A stretch of DNA of 19,278 bases from Lachnospiraceae bacterium (GTDB lineage Bacteria > Bacillota > Clostridia > Lachnospirales > Lachnospiraceae): assembly GCA_017483425.1 (NCBI GenBank), contig JAFUWM010000051.1:1-19278 (forward strand). Direction: 5' to 3'. The notes beneath the pieces were generated by a model. It was given only the letters and a program-made list of their open reading frames with translations. It was not told where the DNA came from and searched no databases. Position 1 is the first letter of the stretch, and each line of letters starts with the position of its first letter. Made by a program: the position numbers and the translations under genes. Positions 1 through 10,000 of the stretch are shown piece by piece.

Positions 1-2016
1 CATGGTTCCGATCGTGAGCGCACCGTTGAGCATGAACTTCATGTTTCCGGTACCGGACGCTTCCTTGGAAGCAGTTGATATCTGCTCGGACACATCCGCC
101 GCGGCAAATATGATCTCGGCATTTGAAACCCTGTAATCCTCAATGAATACGACCTTTATCTTGCCGTTTATTGAAGAGTCATTATTTACAACATCAGCGA
201 CACTGTTTATGAGCTTGATCGTGAGCTTCGCGATCTTGTAGCCCGCTGCCGCCTTCGCCCCGAATATGAAAGTTCTCGGGGTGAACTCCATCGTGGGGTT
301 CGCCTTTATCTTATTATAAAGGTACATGACATGAAGGATGTTCAGGAGCTGCCTTTTGTACTCGTGCAGCCTCTTCACCTGTACATCATATATGGATCTG
401 GGATCGATCTCCACGCCGTTATGCTCGAGTATATACTTCGCGAGACGCTCCTTATTCTTATATTTGATGTTCATGAATTCCTTCTGTGCCTTTTTGTCGT
501 CGGCGTAGACCTCCATGCCCTTTATAGCGGAGAGATCCGTGATCCAGTCAGGACCGACATGGTCTGTCACCCAGTCTGCAAGGAGCGGATTCCCATGAAG
601 CAGGAAACGTCTCTGGGTGATGCCGTTTGTCTTGTTATTGAACTTCTCGGGAAACATCTCATAGAAGTCCTTAAGCTCCTGCTTCTTGAGTATCTCGGTA
701 TGAAGCCTCGCAACGCCGTTTACGGAGAAGCCCGCGCAGATAGCGAGATTTGCCATACGCACCTGCCCGTCATAGACTATCGCCATCTTTCTGATCTTTT
801 CCTGATCGCCGGGATACTTCTCGGTGATATGCAGGCAGAAACGGCGGTTTATCTCCTCGACGATCTGATAGATACGGGGAAGGAGCCTTGAGAAGAGCTC
901 CAAAGGCCATTTCTCAAGAGCCTCGCTCATTATAGTATGGTTTGTATACGCGCAGGTTCTTGTCGTTACAGCCCATGCCTCATCCCAGGTAAGTCCCTGC
1001 TCGTCCATGAGGATCCTCATGAGCTCGGGTACCGCGACCGTCGGATGCGTATCGTTAAGCTGGAAGATATTCTTGTCGGCAAACTTCTTGATATCGTCAT
1101 GCTTCCTCATATACTTTGCTACGGCTTCCTGCACAGAAGCTGATATGAAAAAGTACTGCTGCTTGAGCCTGAGCTCTTTGCCGGCATAGTGATTGTCATT
1201 CGGATAGAGAACCTCGACTATGTTACGGGCAAGGTTATCCTGCTCGACTGCCTTGTGATAATCACCCTTATCAAAGGAATCAAGCTCGAAGCACTCTACG
1301 GGCTCGGCATCCCATATGCGGAGAGTATTCACGATACCGTTGCCGTAACCCACTATAGGCATATCATAGGGTATGGCATTTACCGACTGATAGCCTTCCT
1401 GTATGAATTTATTGCGGCCCTTTTCATCTGTCTCGACTCTCACATAGCCGCCGAATTTTACTTCTTTTTTGTACTCATGGCGCCTGAGCTCGAAAGGATT
1501 GCCGTCTCTCAGCCAGTCATCGGGAACCTCCATCTGATACCCGTCCCTGATCCTCTGCTTGAACATTCCGTATCTGTATCTGATACCGCAGCCATACGCG
1601 GGATAGCTAAGGGTTGCAAGCGAATCAAGGAAGCAGGCAGCGAGCCTTCCAAGGCCACCGTTTCCAAGAGCCGCGTCGGGCTCCTGATCCTCTACCGCAT
1701 CAAGATCGACATCGAGCTCCTTGAGCGCTTTCTTCACCTCTTTGTATTCACAGAGGTTTATGAGGTTATTGCCGAGAGCGCGTCCCATGAGGAATTCCAT
1801 GGACATATAGTACACTGTCTTTGGATCCTGGGAATCCATCGCTTTCTGGGTCTTCATCCAGTTATCGATGATCGTGTCCTTTACCGCATAGCAGACTGCC
1901 TGATAGATCTGCTGGGGAGTTGCCTCCTGCAGGGTTTTCCTGTAGAGTACCTTGACCTGCTCGCGGACTTCTTTTTTGAAAGATTCCTTGTCGAAGTTTG
2001 TGTTTGTAGATAGCAT
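1..2016 (-). CDS. glgP: Glycogen/starch (alpha-glucan) phosphorylase, C-terminus cut by window edge
   Basis: Catalyses phosphorolysis of alpha-1,4-glucan chain ends to glucose-1-phosphate in the cytoplasm, the degradative counterpart of GlgC/GlgD. The frame is open from an ATG at 2016 to base 1, giving 672 codons of a family normally about 800-850 residues long. The N-terminus reads MLSTNTNFDKESF and shows the family signatures MSMEFLMGRALGNNL, ALGNGGLGRLAACFLDSLA and FQLNDTHPTVAVPELMRIL. Near the edge is EASGTGNMKF, whose lysine (residue 660) is the pyridoxal-phosphate Schiff-base lysine of the family. The window stops just before the expected DGAN motif. A GGAGAGG Shine-Dalgarno sits 2-3 bases ahead of the ATG. 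It follows ileS by 65 bases with no convincing terminator between them, so it may be co-transcribed or have its own weak promoter. Antisense open frames opposite it are codon shadows. Specificity for glycogen rather than maltodextrin cannot be read from sequence. Confidence 0.97.
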   Translation of the reverse strand, partial: MLSTNTNFDKESFKKEVREQVKVLYRKTLQEATPQQIYQAVCYAVKDTIIDNWMKTQKAMDSQDPKTVYYMSMEFLMGRALGNNLINLCEYKEVKKALKELDVDLDAVEDQEPDAALGNGGLGRLAACFLDSLATLSYPAYGCGIRYRYGMFKQRIRDGYQMEVPDDWLRDGNPFELRRHEYKKEVKFGGYVRVETDEKGRNKFIQEGYQSVNAIPYDMPIVGYGNGIVNTLRIWDAEPVECFELDSFDKGDYHKAVEQDNLARNIVEVLYPNDNHYAGKELRLKQQYFFISASVQEAVAKYMRKHDDIKKFADKNIFQLNDTHPTVAVPELMRILMDEQGLTWDEAWAVTTRTCAYTNHTIMSEALEKWPLELFSRLLPRIYQIVEEINRRFCLHITEKYPGDQEKIRKMAIVYDGQVRMANLAICAGFSVNGVARLHTEILKKQELKDFYEMFPEKFNNKTNGITQRRFLLHGNPLLADWVTDHVGPDWITDLSAIKGMEVYADDKKAQKEFMNIKYKNKERLAKYILEHNGVEIDPRSIYDVQVKRLHEYKRQLLNILHVMYLYNKIKANPTMEFTPRTFIFGAKAAAGYKIAKLTIKLINSVADVVNNDSSINGKIKVVFIEDYRVSNAEIIFAAADVSEQISTASKEASGTGNMKFMLNGALTIGTM

Positions 2017-2081
2017 ATCCTCTCCTTTACATTATGATTTCTGCAAAATCGTCATTCCATCCGTACACACCGGACACAATG

Positions 2082-5000
2082 TTAATTTTTCTTAACTCCC
2101 AACATAACATACTCTCCGTTTATGTCCCACTCCTTGGTGTAGCCGTCCACAGAGCCGGTCACTATGTCGGAGGCCATGACTTCCTTCAGCACAAATGCGC
2201 AGTTCTTATCGAGATACCCGGCAAGGGTGTCGTTGTCTTTTTCATACACCGTGATGAGATCCATGACCTCAAAACCGGCTTCTTTTCTCATCGTCTGGAT
2301 CTTGGAAATGAGCTCCCTTACGAAGCCTTCCTCGATAAGCTCCGGCGTAAGGTTCGTGTCGAGAACTACAGTGACCTTATTATCGCCCTGCTCGACAAAG
2401 CCCTCCTTTGACGTCATCTCTATAAGGAGGTCATCCTTTCCGAGAACTATCTCAGTGCCGTCAACCTCAAACTTCAGATCATCTCCGGCATTCAATGTAT
2501 CCATGGCAGCGTTTCCGTCAATATCGGACAGATATTCACGGATACCGTTAAGCTGCTTCCCGTATTTAGGACCTACAGTCCTGAGCTGAGGCTTGAAAGT
2601 ATAGGTCGTATAGCCTCTTACATCATCCGAGAACTCAACCTCTTTTACATTAAGCTCGTCCGCCACTATATCCGTATAGAAATCAGAGAGCTTCTCCTCC
2701 GCTTTCACATACATCTTTGCTATCGGCTGGCGGTTCTTTATATTCACTGCATTTCTCGCCGCGCGGCCAAACACTACTATATCAAGAACCTCGTCCATAT
2801 CGTGTTCGAGCTTCTCATCGACAAGGCTCTCATCACATACCGGATAGTCTGTCAGATGTATGGACTCGGGCTGACTCTTATCTATGGACAGCACGAGATT
2901 CTGATAGATCTCCTCTGTCATGAAAGGGATCATCGGAGCCGCTGCCTTTGATATCGTGACAAGACAGGTATATAGCGTCATGTATGCGTTTATCTTATCC
3001 TGCTCCATGCCCGATGCCCAGAATCTCTCTCTCGAGCGCCTTACATACCAGTTGCTCATATCGTCCACGAAATCCTGCATACACTTGGCTGCTTCGGTTA
3101 TCTTGTAATCGTTAAGATAAGAGTCCGTCTGCTTCACGCAGGAATTAAGCTTCGAAAGTATCCACTTGTCCATTACCGCAAGCTTTTCAGGCTCGAGCTT
3201 ATATTTTGATGCGTCAAAATCATCTATATTAGCATAGAGCACGAAGAACGCATATGTATTCCAGAGGGTTCCCATGAACTTCCTCTGGCACTCCACGACG
3301 GCTTTGTCATGAAATCTGTTTGGAAGCCAGGGCGCGGAATTAATATAGAAATACCACCTGATAGCGTCCGCTCCGAAGGTGTCAAGCGCTTCAAAAGGAT
3401 CAACTGCGTTGCCCTTTGATTTGCTCATCTTGTTTCCGTCTTCATCGAGCACCAGACCTAAGACTATGACATTTTCATAGGCAGGCTTATTGAAAAGCAG
3501 AGTTGACTCCGCATGAAGCGAATAAAACCAGCCCCTGGTCTGATCCACGGCCTCCGATATGAAAGCCGCCGGATACTGCTGCTCGAAGAGCTCCTTATTC
3601 TCAAAAGGATAGTGATGCTGCGCAAAAGGCATCGCTCCCGAGTCAAACCAGCAGTCTATGACCTCGGGCACCCTCTTCATCTCTCCGCCGCATTTTTCAC
3701 ACTTGATCGTAAACTTATCGATGAACGGCCTGTGAAGCTCGACAGTCTTTGCTTCCTCCAGTCCCGTGAGTTTGAAAAGCTCTTCCCTTGATCCCACGCT
3801 GAGCCTTTCTCCGCAGTCGGGACATCCCCAGATATTCAAGGGAGTTCCCCAGTATCTGTTTCTCGATACGGCCCAATCCTGGATATTATTAAGCCATTCT
3901 CCGAACCTTCCCGTGCCTATATTCGGGGGGATCCAATTTATCTTTTTATTATTTTCGATCATCTCATCCTTGACCGCAGTGACCTTGATGAACCAGGATT
4001 CTCTTGCGTAATAGATGAGCGGTGTATCGCATCTCCAGCAGAAAGGATAATCGTGCTCAAATTTCGGAGCGGAGAATAAAAGTCCCCTCTTGTCGAGATC
4101 CTTCAGTATCTCAGGATCCGCGTCCTTGACGAACAGTCCGGCAAATGGTGTCTGCTCCGTCATATGGCCTTTGTCATCCACGAACTGTACAAGAGGCAGA
4201 TCGTTCTCACGCCCGACTCTTGCGTCGTCCTCACCGAAGGCGGGCGCTATATGCACGACGCCGGTACCGTCCTCCATAGTGACGTAATTATCTGCGACTA
4301 CGAAATGCGCTTTTCTGTGCTGCTTTTCAGCTTCCGCCGCGGCACACTCAAAAAGAGGGATGTATTCCATGCCGCAGAGATCAGTGCCTGTGCAGGTCTT
4401 TACTATCTCATAGGGCGCGGTAGGCGCATCCTCGCCTCCCAGAACCTTTTCAAGAAGTGCCTTTGCCATGATATATGTGTAACCGTCCGCCGTCTTTACT
4501 TCGCAGTAGTCCTCTCCGGGATTTACGCAGAGGGCGACGTTTGAAGGCAGGGTCCATGGCGTTGTCGTCCACGCAAGGATGTATTTATTGTCCTCACCCT
4601 TTACCTGAAAGCGCGCTATCGCCGAGCGCTCCTTTACCTGCTTGTAGCCCTGCGCCACCTCATGGGATGAGAGCGGGGTTCCGCATCTGGGGCAGTAGGG
4701 TACGATCTTGAAGCCCTTGTACAAAAGGCCTTTATCATATATCTGCTTTAGTGCCCACCATTCTGACTCTATGAAGTCATCGTGATATGTGACATAGGGA
4801 TTATCCATGTCCGCCCAGAAGCCTACCTGACCCGAGAATTTCTCCCACATGCCCTTATATTTCCAGACAGATTCCTTACACTCCTGTATAAATGGCTCCA
4901 GACCATACGCCTCTATCTGATCCTTTCCGTCGAGTCCGAGCTTTTTTTCCACCTCGAGCTCCACGGGAAGTCCGTGCGTATCCCAGCCCGCTTTTCTCGG

Positions 5001-5243
5001 GACATAGTATCCTTTCATGGTCCGGTATCTGGGGATCATGTCCTTTATGACCCTGGTGAGGACGTGGCCTATGTGGGGCTGTCCGTTCGCCGTGGGCGGA
5101 CCGTCGTAGAACGTATAGGTCGGACCGTCCTTTCTGATCTCCATGGATTTTTCAAAGATGTCGGAATCCTTCCAGAATTTCTCAACTTCTTTTTCGCGAT
5201 CCACGAAGTTTAAATCTGTGTTTACTTTCTGATACATCATCAT
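2082..5243 (-). CDS. ileS: Isoleucine--tRNA ligase, long (type 2) form
   Basis: Class I aminoacyl-tRNA synthetase that charges tRNA-Ile and edits mischarged valine. The 1053 residues hold the HIGH signature at 57-60 (GQPHIGH), a CP1 editing domain with TTTPWTLPSN at about 226-235 and GTGVVHIAPAFGEDD at 326-340, and KMSKS at 605-609 (DGNKMSKSKGN). Cysteine pairs at 184-187, 402-405, 474-477 and 515-518 look like zinc knuckles. An anticodon-binding helical region and a long C-terminal extension follow. Length and motifs fit the eukaryote-like type 2 subfamily found in many clostridia, which is generally poorly inhibited by mupirocin (family knowledge, not shown here). Three consecutive ATGs (5243, 5240, 5237) follow the GGAG at 5245-5248. 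Spacing of 7 bases favours the third, giving 1051 residues. It begins 8 bases after pncB stops and has no T-box leader of its own. Confidence 0.98.
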   Translation of the reverse strand: MMMYQKVNTDLNFVDREKEVEKFWKDSDIFEKSMEIRKDGPTYTFYDGPPTANGQPHIGHVLTRVIKDMIPRYRTMKGYYVPRKAGWDTHGLPVELEVEKKLGLDGKDQIEAYGLEPFIQECKESVWKYKGMWEKFSGQVGFWADMDNPYVTYHDDFIESEWWALKQIYDKGLLYKGFKIVPYCPRCGTPLSSHEVAQGYKQVKERSAIARFQVKGEDNKYILAWTTTPWTLPSNVALCVNPGEDYCEVKTADGYTYIMAKALLEKVLGGEDAPTAPYEIVKTCTGTDLCGMEYIPLFECAAAEAEKQHRKAHFVVADNYVTMEDGTGVVHIAPAFGEDDARVGRENDLPLVQFVDDKGHMTEQTPFAGLFVKDADPEILKDLDKRGLLFSAPKFEHDYPFCWRCDTPLIYYARESWFIKVTAVKDEMIENNKKINWIPPNIGTGRFGEWLNNIQDWAVSRNRYWGTPLNIWGCPDCGERLSVGSREELFKLTGLEEAKTVELHRPFIDKFTIKCEKCGGEMKRVPEVIDCWFDSGAMPFAQHHYPFENKELFEQQYPAAFISEAVDQTRGWFYSLHAESTLLFNKPAYENVIVLGLVLDEDGNKMSKSKGNAVDPFEALDTFGADAIRWYFYINSAPWLPNRFHDKAVVECQRKFMGTLWNTYAFFVLYANIDDFDASKYKLEPEKLAVMDKWILSKLNSCVKQTDSYLNDYKITEAAKCMQDFVDDMSNWYVRRSRERFWASGMEQDKINAYMTLYTCLVTISKAAAPMIPFMTEEIYQNLVLSIDKSQPESIHLTDYPVCDESLVDEKLEHDMDEVLDIVVFGRAARNAVNIKNRQPIAKMYVKAEEKLSDFYTDIVADELNVKEVEFSDDVRGYTTYTFKPQLRTVGPKYGKQLNGIREYLSDIDGNAAMDTLNAGDDLKFEVDGTEIVLGKDDLLIEMTSKEGFVEQGDNKVTVVLDTNLTPELIEEGFVRELISKIQTMRKEAGFEVMDLITVYEKDNDTLAGYLDKNCAFVLKEVMASDIVTGSVDGYTKEWDINGEYVMLGVKKN

Positions 5244-5251
5244 GCTCCTTT

Positions 5252-6703
5252 TTATTTCATGCTCATCTCGTCAAGCAGATTGAGCTTCATGTCATAGAGC
5301 TTCTGCGAGAGATCCACATATACATTGTGCGGGTTAACGAGACGCCGCGTCTCATCCCAGAGCGTATCAAGCTCCTTCCTGCAATACTCACGCATCTCCA
5401 TGACCGAAGGAGAGGTATATACGCACTCCCCCTTGTCAAACACCTGTATCATGAGCTCCTTTGTAGAGTACTCTCCGCCCTTTAAGCGGGTTCTCTTCCA
5501 GGGCTCCTGCGAATCAAAGAGGATAAGGTCGTCTCCGGGATCAAACTCCTCTTCTATGAGACAGATCAGATCCGCTTTGACCTTGCCCTCGCTGTCAAAT
5601 ATCCTGATTATCTTTTTATTGCCCGGATTCGTGATCTTTTCCGAATTCTCCGACAGCTTTATCTTCGGCGTACATGAACCGTCCTCATTAACGACTCCGG
5701 CAAGCTTGTACACTCCGCCAAATGCAGGCCAGTCCTTTGAGGTGATAAGGTTTGTGCCCACCCCCCAGCTCGTGATCTTCGCTCCCTGCACCTTAAGAGA
5801 GTCTATAAGGAATTCATCGAGATCATTTGAAGCCGAAAGCACGGCATCAGGGAAGCCTGCTTCATCAAGCATGACCCTTGCTTTCTTTGAAAGATACGCA
5901 AGGTCTCCGGAATCAAACCTTACTCCGTAAAGCTTCGGATGTATGCCCTTTTCCCTGAGCTCGGTAAATACCTTGATCGCATTCGGAACCCCTGATTTGA
6001 GCGTATCGTAGGTATCGGCTATGAGCAGGCAGGCATCCGGATAGATCTCCGCGTATTTCCTGAAAGCCGTAAGCTCATCCGGAAAGCTCATGACCCATGA
6101 ATGGGCATTCGTTCCCTTTACGGGCACATCAAAAAGCTGTCCTGCCAGCACGTTTGAAGTTCCGATGCAGCCGCCTATCATTGCCGCCCTTGCGCCATAG
6201 GTTCCGGCATCCGGTCCCTGCGCGCGCCTCAGTCCAAACTCCATGACACCGTCTCCGCGCGCTGCGTAGCATACCCTGGCGGTCTTTGTCGCGATCAGAG
6301 ACTGATGGTTGATTATATTAAGGATCGCTGTCTCCACGAGCTGGGCCTGCATTATAGGCGCTATGACCTTTACCAGCGGCTCCCTCGGGAAGATGACCTC
6401 GCCCTCGGGTATGGACCATATTGATCCCGTGAACTTGAAATCCTTCAGATAATTAAGGAAATCCTCCTGGAATATCCCCAGGCTTCTCAGATAATCAATG
6501 TCTTCTTTTTCGAATCTTAGCTCCTTTATATACTGTATGACCTGCTCTAGCCCTGCCATGACCGCATAGCCGCTCTCAAGCGGATTCGTGCGATAAAACA
6601 TGTCAAATATCACGGTCTGATTGGCGTTTTCATTTCTGAAATAGCCCTGCATCATGGTGAGCTCATACAGATCCGTAAGTAATGTGAGATTCTGTCTGTC
6701 CAT
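5252..6703 (-). CDS. pncB: Nicotinate phosphoribosyltransferase
   Basis: Converts nicotinate plus PRPP, with ATP hydrolysis, to nicotinate mononucleotide in the NAD salvage (Preiss-Handler) pathway. The 483-residue protein has the family N-terminus LLTDLYELTMMQGYF (about 8-22), EFGLRRAQGPDAG at 155-167, GTNAHSWVMSFPDE at about 197-210 (His201 is the expected phosphorylated catalytic histidine) and GVRFDSGDL at 260-268 for phosphoribosyl binding. The length fits the bacterial family. The ATG at 6703 is preceded by a GAGAGG Shine-Dalgarno and, further out, by an extended -10 promoter (6750-6779), so it is probably first in a pncB-ileS unit, possibly including glgP. Stop and the ileS start are separated by 8 bases. 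The gene product uses PRPP, made by the prs-like gene about 10 kb away in this window, but nothing shows they are coregulated. Confidence 0.97.
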   Translation of the reverse strand: MDRQNLTLLTDLYELTMMQGYFRNENANQTVIFDMFYRTNPLESGYAVMAGLEQVIQYIKELRFEKEDIDYLRSLGIFQEDFLNYLKDFKFTGSIWSIPEGEVIFPREPLVKVIAPIMQAQLVETAILNIINHQSLIATKTARVCYAARGDGVMEFGLRRAQGPDAGTYGARAAMIGGCIGTSNVLAGQLFDVPVKGTNAHSWVMSFPDELTAFRKYAEIYPDACLLIADTYDTLKSGVPNAIKVFTELREKGIHPKLYGVRFDSGDLAYLSKKARVMLDEAGFPDAVLSASNDLDEFLIDSLKVQGAKITSWGVGTNLITSKDWPAFGGVYKLAGVVNEDGSCTPKIKLSENSEKITNPGNKKIIRIFDSEGKVKADLICLIEEEFDPGDDLILFDSQEPWKRTRLKGGEYSTKELMIQVFDKGECVYTSPSVMEMREYCRKELDTLWDETRRLVNPHNVYVDLSQKLYDMKLNLLDEMSMK

Positions 6704-6749
6704 AGTTTCCTCTCTTTAAGGGATTGTCTATTACACTCTCAAAGTAATT

Positions 6750-6779
6750 ATTCTATCATACAAAACCGTATATAAGCAA
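6750..6779 (-). promoter_or_regulatory. Predicted promoter of pncB (-35 and extended -10)
   Basis: Read on the minus strand, TATGATAGAAT forms an extended -10 (TG-n-TAGAAT, with TAGAAT at 6755-6750). An 18-base spacer separates it from TTGCTT at 6779-6774, a weak -35. It lies about 46 bases ahead of the pncB ATG. The same TRTGnTAGAAT pattern occurs before glgC, which strengthens both calls. No T-box or other leader structure was seen between it and the gene. Confidence 0.6.
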
Positions 6780-6808
6780 TTAACATAGGATTTTTACTTT
6801 AATAGTAT

Positions 6809-6814
6809 TATAAT
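6809..6814 (+). promoter_or_regulatory. Predicted -10 box for the 50-codon plus-strand gene
   Basis: A perfect TATAAT stands in an A+T-rich stretch, 46 bases before the ATG at 6861. The -35 region is unclear: TAGGAT at 6786-6791 has the right 17-base spacing but matches the consensus poorly, and TTAACA at 6780-6785 is too far away (23 bases). With the pncB promoter on the opposite strand, this makes 6704-6860 a divergent intergenic region. Confidence 0.45.
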
Positions 6815-6845
6815 GTAGCAAGCAGATACAAATTATCCTGATAGC

Positions 6846-6851
6846 AGGAGG
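6846..6851 (+). promoter_or_regulatory. Ribosome binding site of the 50-codon gene
   Basis: A full consensus AGGAGG lies 9 bases before the ATG at 6861. It decides the start in favour of 6861 over the in-frame ATG at 6867, for which the spacing would be 15 bases. This is among the best Shine-Dalgarno sites in the window and the main reason to believe the short frame is translated. Confidence 0.7.
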
Positions 6852-6860
6852 ATCAGCAGC

Positions 6861-7013
6861 ATGACCATGAGTGAAAACGCTAATTTAGTAGAATTCCTTT
6901 TAGAGATAGGCTGGAGCAGCGATCAGGTGACCAATTATCTTCTGGTCATAGAGGGCAGGCGGTCAATAGCAGACGGCGCAAAGAAGCACAGAGAGCTGGA
7001 AGAGCAGAAATAA
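6861..7013 (+). CDS. Small unrecognised protein, 50 residues
   Basis: A 51-codon frame (stop TAA at 7011) and the only convincing gene on the plus strand. It begins MTMSENANLVEFLLEIGW and ends with a charged tail, KKHRELEEQK. I do not recognise a family. The composition suggests a soluble, mostly helical protein: an amphipathic stretch at about residues 8-17, a second helix around 20-31 (SDQVTNYLLVIEG) and a charged C-terminal helix. There is no membrane segment, no cysteine and no signal peptide. Support comes from the AGGAGG site, the upstream TATAAT, normal codon use, and its position filling an otherwise unexplained gap. It is convergent with mfd, with only 11 bases between the two stops and no clear terminator there. 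It could be a small regulator or accessory protein; no function is claimed. Confidence 0.7.
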   Translation: MTMSENANLVEFLLEIGWSSDQVTNYLLVIEGRRSIADGAKKHRELEEQK

Positions 7014-7024
7014 GGAGCCGTATT

Positions 7025-10000
7025 TCACCGGATAAGGACTTCCATTTTTTCAAGCACTGAACCCAATGCTTCCATTTTACCGGATTCCCTGTCCTGTTCA
7101 GTCAGGGTGTATATGAATGTCGGTTTTCCTGTCGTGATAAAGCGCATCCTGCCCTCAAACTCCATGAGCATCGGAGCTATGTTCGTGGGATCGATCGTAG
7201 CGTTCGTGTAGACCGACATGGTTATCTCTTTGTCCGTGACTTTTATATTCTCTATAAAAAGAGCATGCGCCCTGGTCCTTAGCAGCGCGATCCCTATAAG
7301 GTTCTCGGTTCCCTTTGGTATCTTTCCGAAACGGTCAAGGAGCTCGTCCCTCATATCAGAGGCTTCTTCATCAGACGATACCCGGGCTATCCGCTTATAC
7401 ATATCAAGCTTCATGTTTTCATTTCTTATATAGCTGTCCGGAATCAGCGCGTCTATATCCATATCGATATAGGTGGAGAAGTCACTGTGATCCTCGATAC
7501 CCTTCTCCCTTTTCACGGCAGAATCAAGCATCTTGCAGTAAAGATCATATCCGACCTCAGCCATATGTCCCGACTGCTCAGCGCCCAGCACATTGCCCGC
7601 GCCTCTTATCTCCAGATCCTTCATCGCTATCTTGTAGCCGCTGCCGAGATCAGTAAATTCCTTGATGGCGGAAAGCCTTTTCTCGGCAGTCTCTTTAAGC
7701 ATACGGTCACGCCTGTACATAAGAAACGCATATGCCATACGGCTTGATCTCCCAACCCTGCCGCGCAGCTGATAGAGCTGGGCAAGTCCCATCCTCTCGG
7801 AATCGTCAACTATTATTGTATTTACATTCGGGATATCCAGTCCTGTTTCTATTATCGTGGTCGATACGAGGATATCTATATCACCGCCTATAAAATCAAC
7901 CATGATATCCTCAAGCTGTCTTTCATTCATCTGTCCGTGCGCGAACGCGACGACCGAATCAGGCACAAGCTCCTGCACCTTTGCTGCCACATCCGCTATG
8001 TCATTCACCCTGTTATGTACATAGTAGACCTGCCCGTTTCTCGCGATCTCCCGGCTTAAGGCCTCTCTGACCATTTCTTCTGAATATTCCATTACAAAGG
8101 TCTGGATCGGTAGTCTGTCCTGAGGAGCTTCCCGCAAAAGAGACATATCCCTTATCCCCGCAAGACTCATGTGTAGAGTCCGGGGGATGGGTGTTGCCGT
8201 GAGCGTGAGCACATCGACGTTGTGTCTCAGCTCCTTTATCCTCTCCTTGTGCGTCACTCCGAAGCGCTGCTCCTCGTCAACTACGAGAAGTCCCAGATCC
8301 TTAAAGCCCACGTCCTTAGATAAAAGCCTGTGCGTGCCTATGACTATATCCACAGATCCGTTTTTTAGTCCGGCTATTGTCTTTTTCATCTGTGCCGCAG
8401 AGCGGAATCTGGAGAGCATCTCTATCTGAACGGGATAGGAGGACATACGCTGCGTAAAGGTCTGCATATGCTGCTGCGCAAGTATCGTGGTCGGAACAAG
8501 CACCGCCACCTGCTTGCCCTCCTGCACGGTCTTAAAGGCCGCCCTTATGGCTATTTCCGTCTTTCCGAAGCCTACGTCCCCGCAGATGAGCCGATCCATT
8601 ATCACAGGACTTTGCATGTCGCGCTTTACATCCTCGATTGCCTGAAGCTGGTCGTCGGTTTCTTCATAGGGAAAAAGCTCCTCGAACTCATTCTGCCAGA
8701 CAGTATCCGGTCCGTATACATAGCCCTCGCTCCTTGCCCTGTCCGCGTAGAGAGCCACAAGCTGTCTCGCGACCCCGTCCACAGCCTGGCGCACTCTGGT
8801 CTTTGTCTTTTTCCATTCGCCTCCGCCGAGTTTATTAAGCCTGACTTTTTTATCTGTGCCTTTGTCTGCGTATTTCTGCAGCGAATCAAGATTGGAGGCT
8901 ATGACGTTCACGAAGCTTCCCCCGCCGTACTCTATGCGGACATAATCTCTTGTGACGCCTCCTATCTCAATACTTGCAAGCCCCCTGTAAATGCCTATGC
9001 CATGAGCTTCATGCACTACATAGTCTCCGGGGGTGAGGTCGGTAAAGGAAGATATCTTCTCCCCCTCGTAGAGCACCTTGTGTCTGCGTTTTTTTCTGAC
9101 CTTGCCGCCGAAGATATCGGATTCTGATATGACGGCAAAGCCAATGTCAGGAAATTCAAAGCCTTTGGGAAGATTACCGTAGGTAAGCATTATCTCTCCG
9201 CCGGACAGGATCCTGTCTTCTTCCTCACTGTAAAACGCGCTTATCTCCTGCTCTGCGAAATCCTCCGTGAGTTTCTTTGCCCTTGTATGAGACGGTGAAA
9301 GGATCACGACCCTGCTTTTTCTTTTTTTGTATCTGTTTAAGTCGGCTGTGAGCTGCCCGAAGCTTTTATTATATGAACTGACCGCCTGGGAATTCACCAT
9401 GAACTCGGCCTGATATTTGTAATCCTCATGATGCAGACTTATCATTGATGCGGCAAGCACGTTTAACCCCATGAGCTTTGAGAAAACTTCTTCAGCTGGT
9501 ATCAGGACTTCGCCCTCTCCGGGAAGCATATGCCCGGAAGCAATCCGGTGTGTCACGCTGTCACTCCACTCCTGCCATACCGCATGACCGCGCTCCTCGC
9601 ATCTTGCCGGTTCATCTATCATTATGCTTACATCCGAACCTTTGAAATGATCCAGTAAGTTTTCAGTTTTCCCGTAAAGATATCCTATGTAAGGTGACAG
9701 ATTGATATTTATTCCAACTGTCAGTGCTTCACAGACCTGATCCGTATAGGCTTTTAGTCTGTAGGCAGCCTCGGTCTCCATGGCTTCACGTAATTTGGAA
9801 TAAATCCGTCCGCTCTCTTCCTCAAGCTTTACCTTTGCAGCAAGCCTCATATCACTGTCGGTAACAAGATCGGTGGCAGGATAAACCGTGACGCGCTCAA
9901 GCTTCTCTATAGAGCGCTGGCTCATGGCATCATATTCCCGGATGCTGTCTATCTCATCTCCCCAAAGCTCTATCCTTAAAGGATTCTCCTCTGTAAGCGG

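Noticed and set aside
1189..2013. 274-codon plus-strand open frame
   Set aside because: It is an exact antisense shadow of glgP, whose conserved motifs are read on the minus strand.
2017..2081. Terminator or regulatory RNA between ileS and glgP
   Set aside because: Only 4- to 5-base stems can be formed and there is no U-tract. Nothing beyond the glgP Shine-Dalgarno is supported.
7014..7048. Bidirectional terminator between the small gene and mfd
   Set aside because: Only CCG/CGG (three pairs) with an 8-base loop is seen, too weak to call despite a T-run near 7043.
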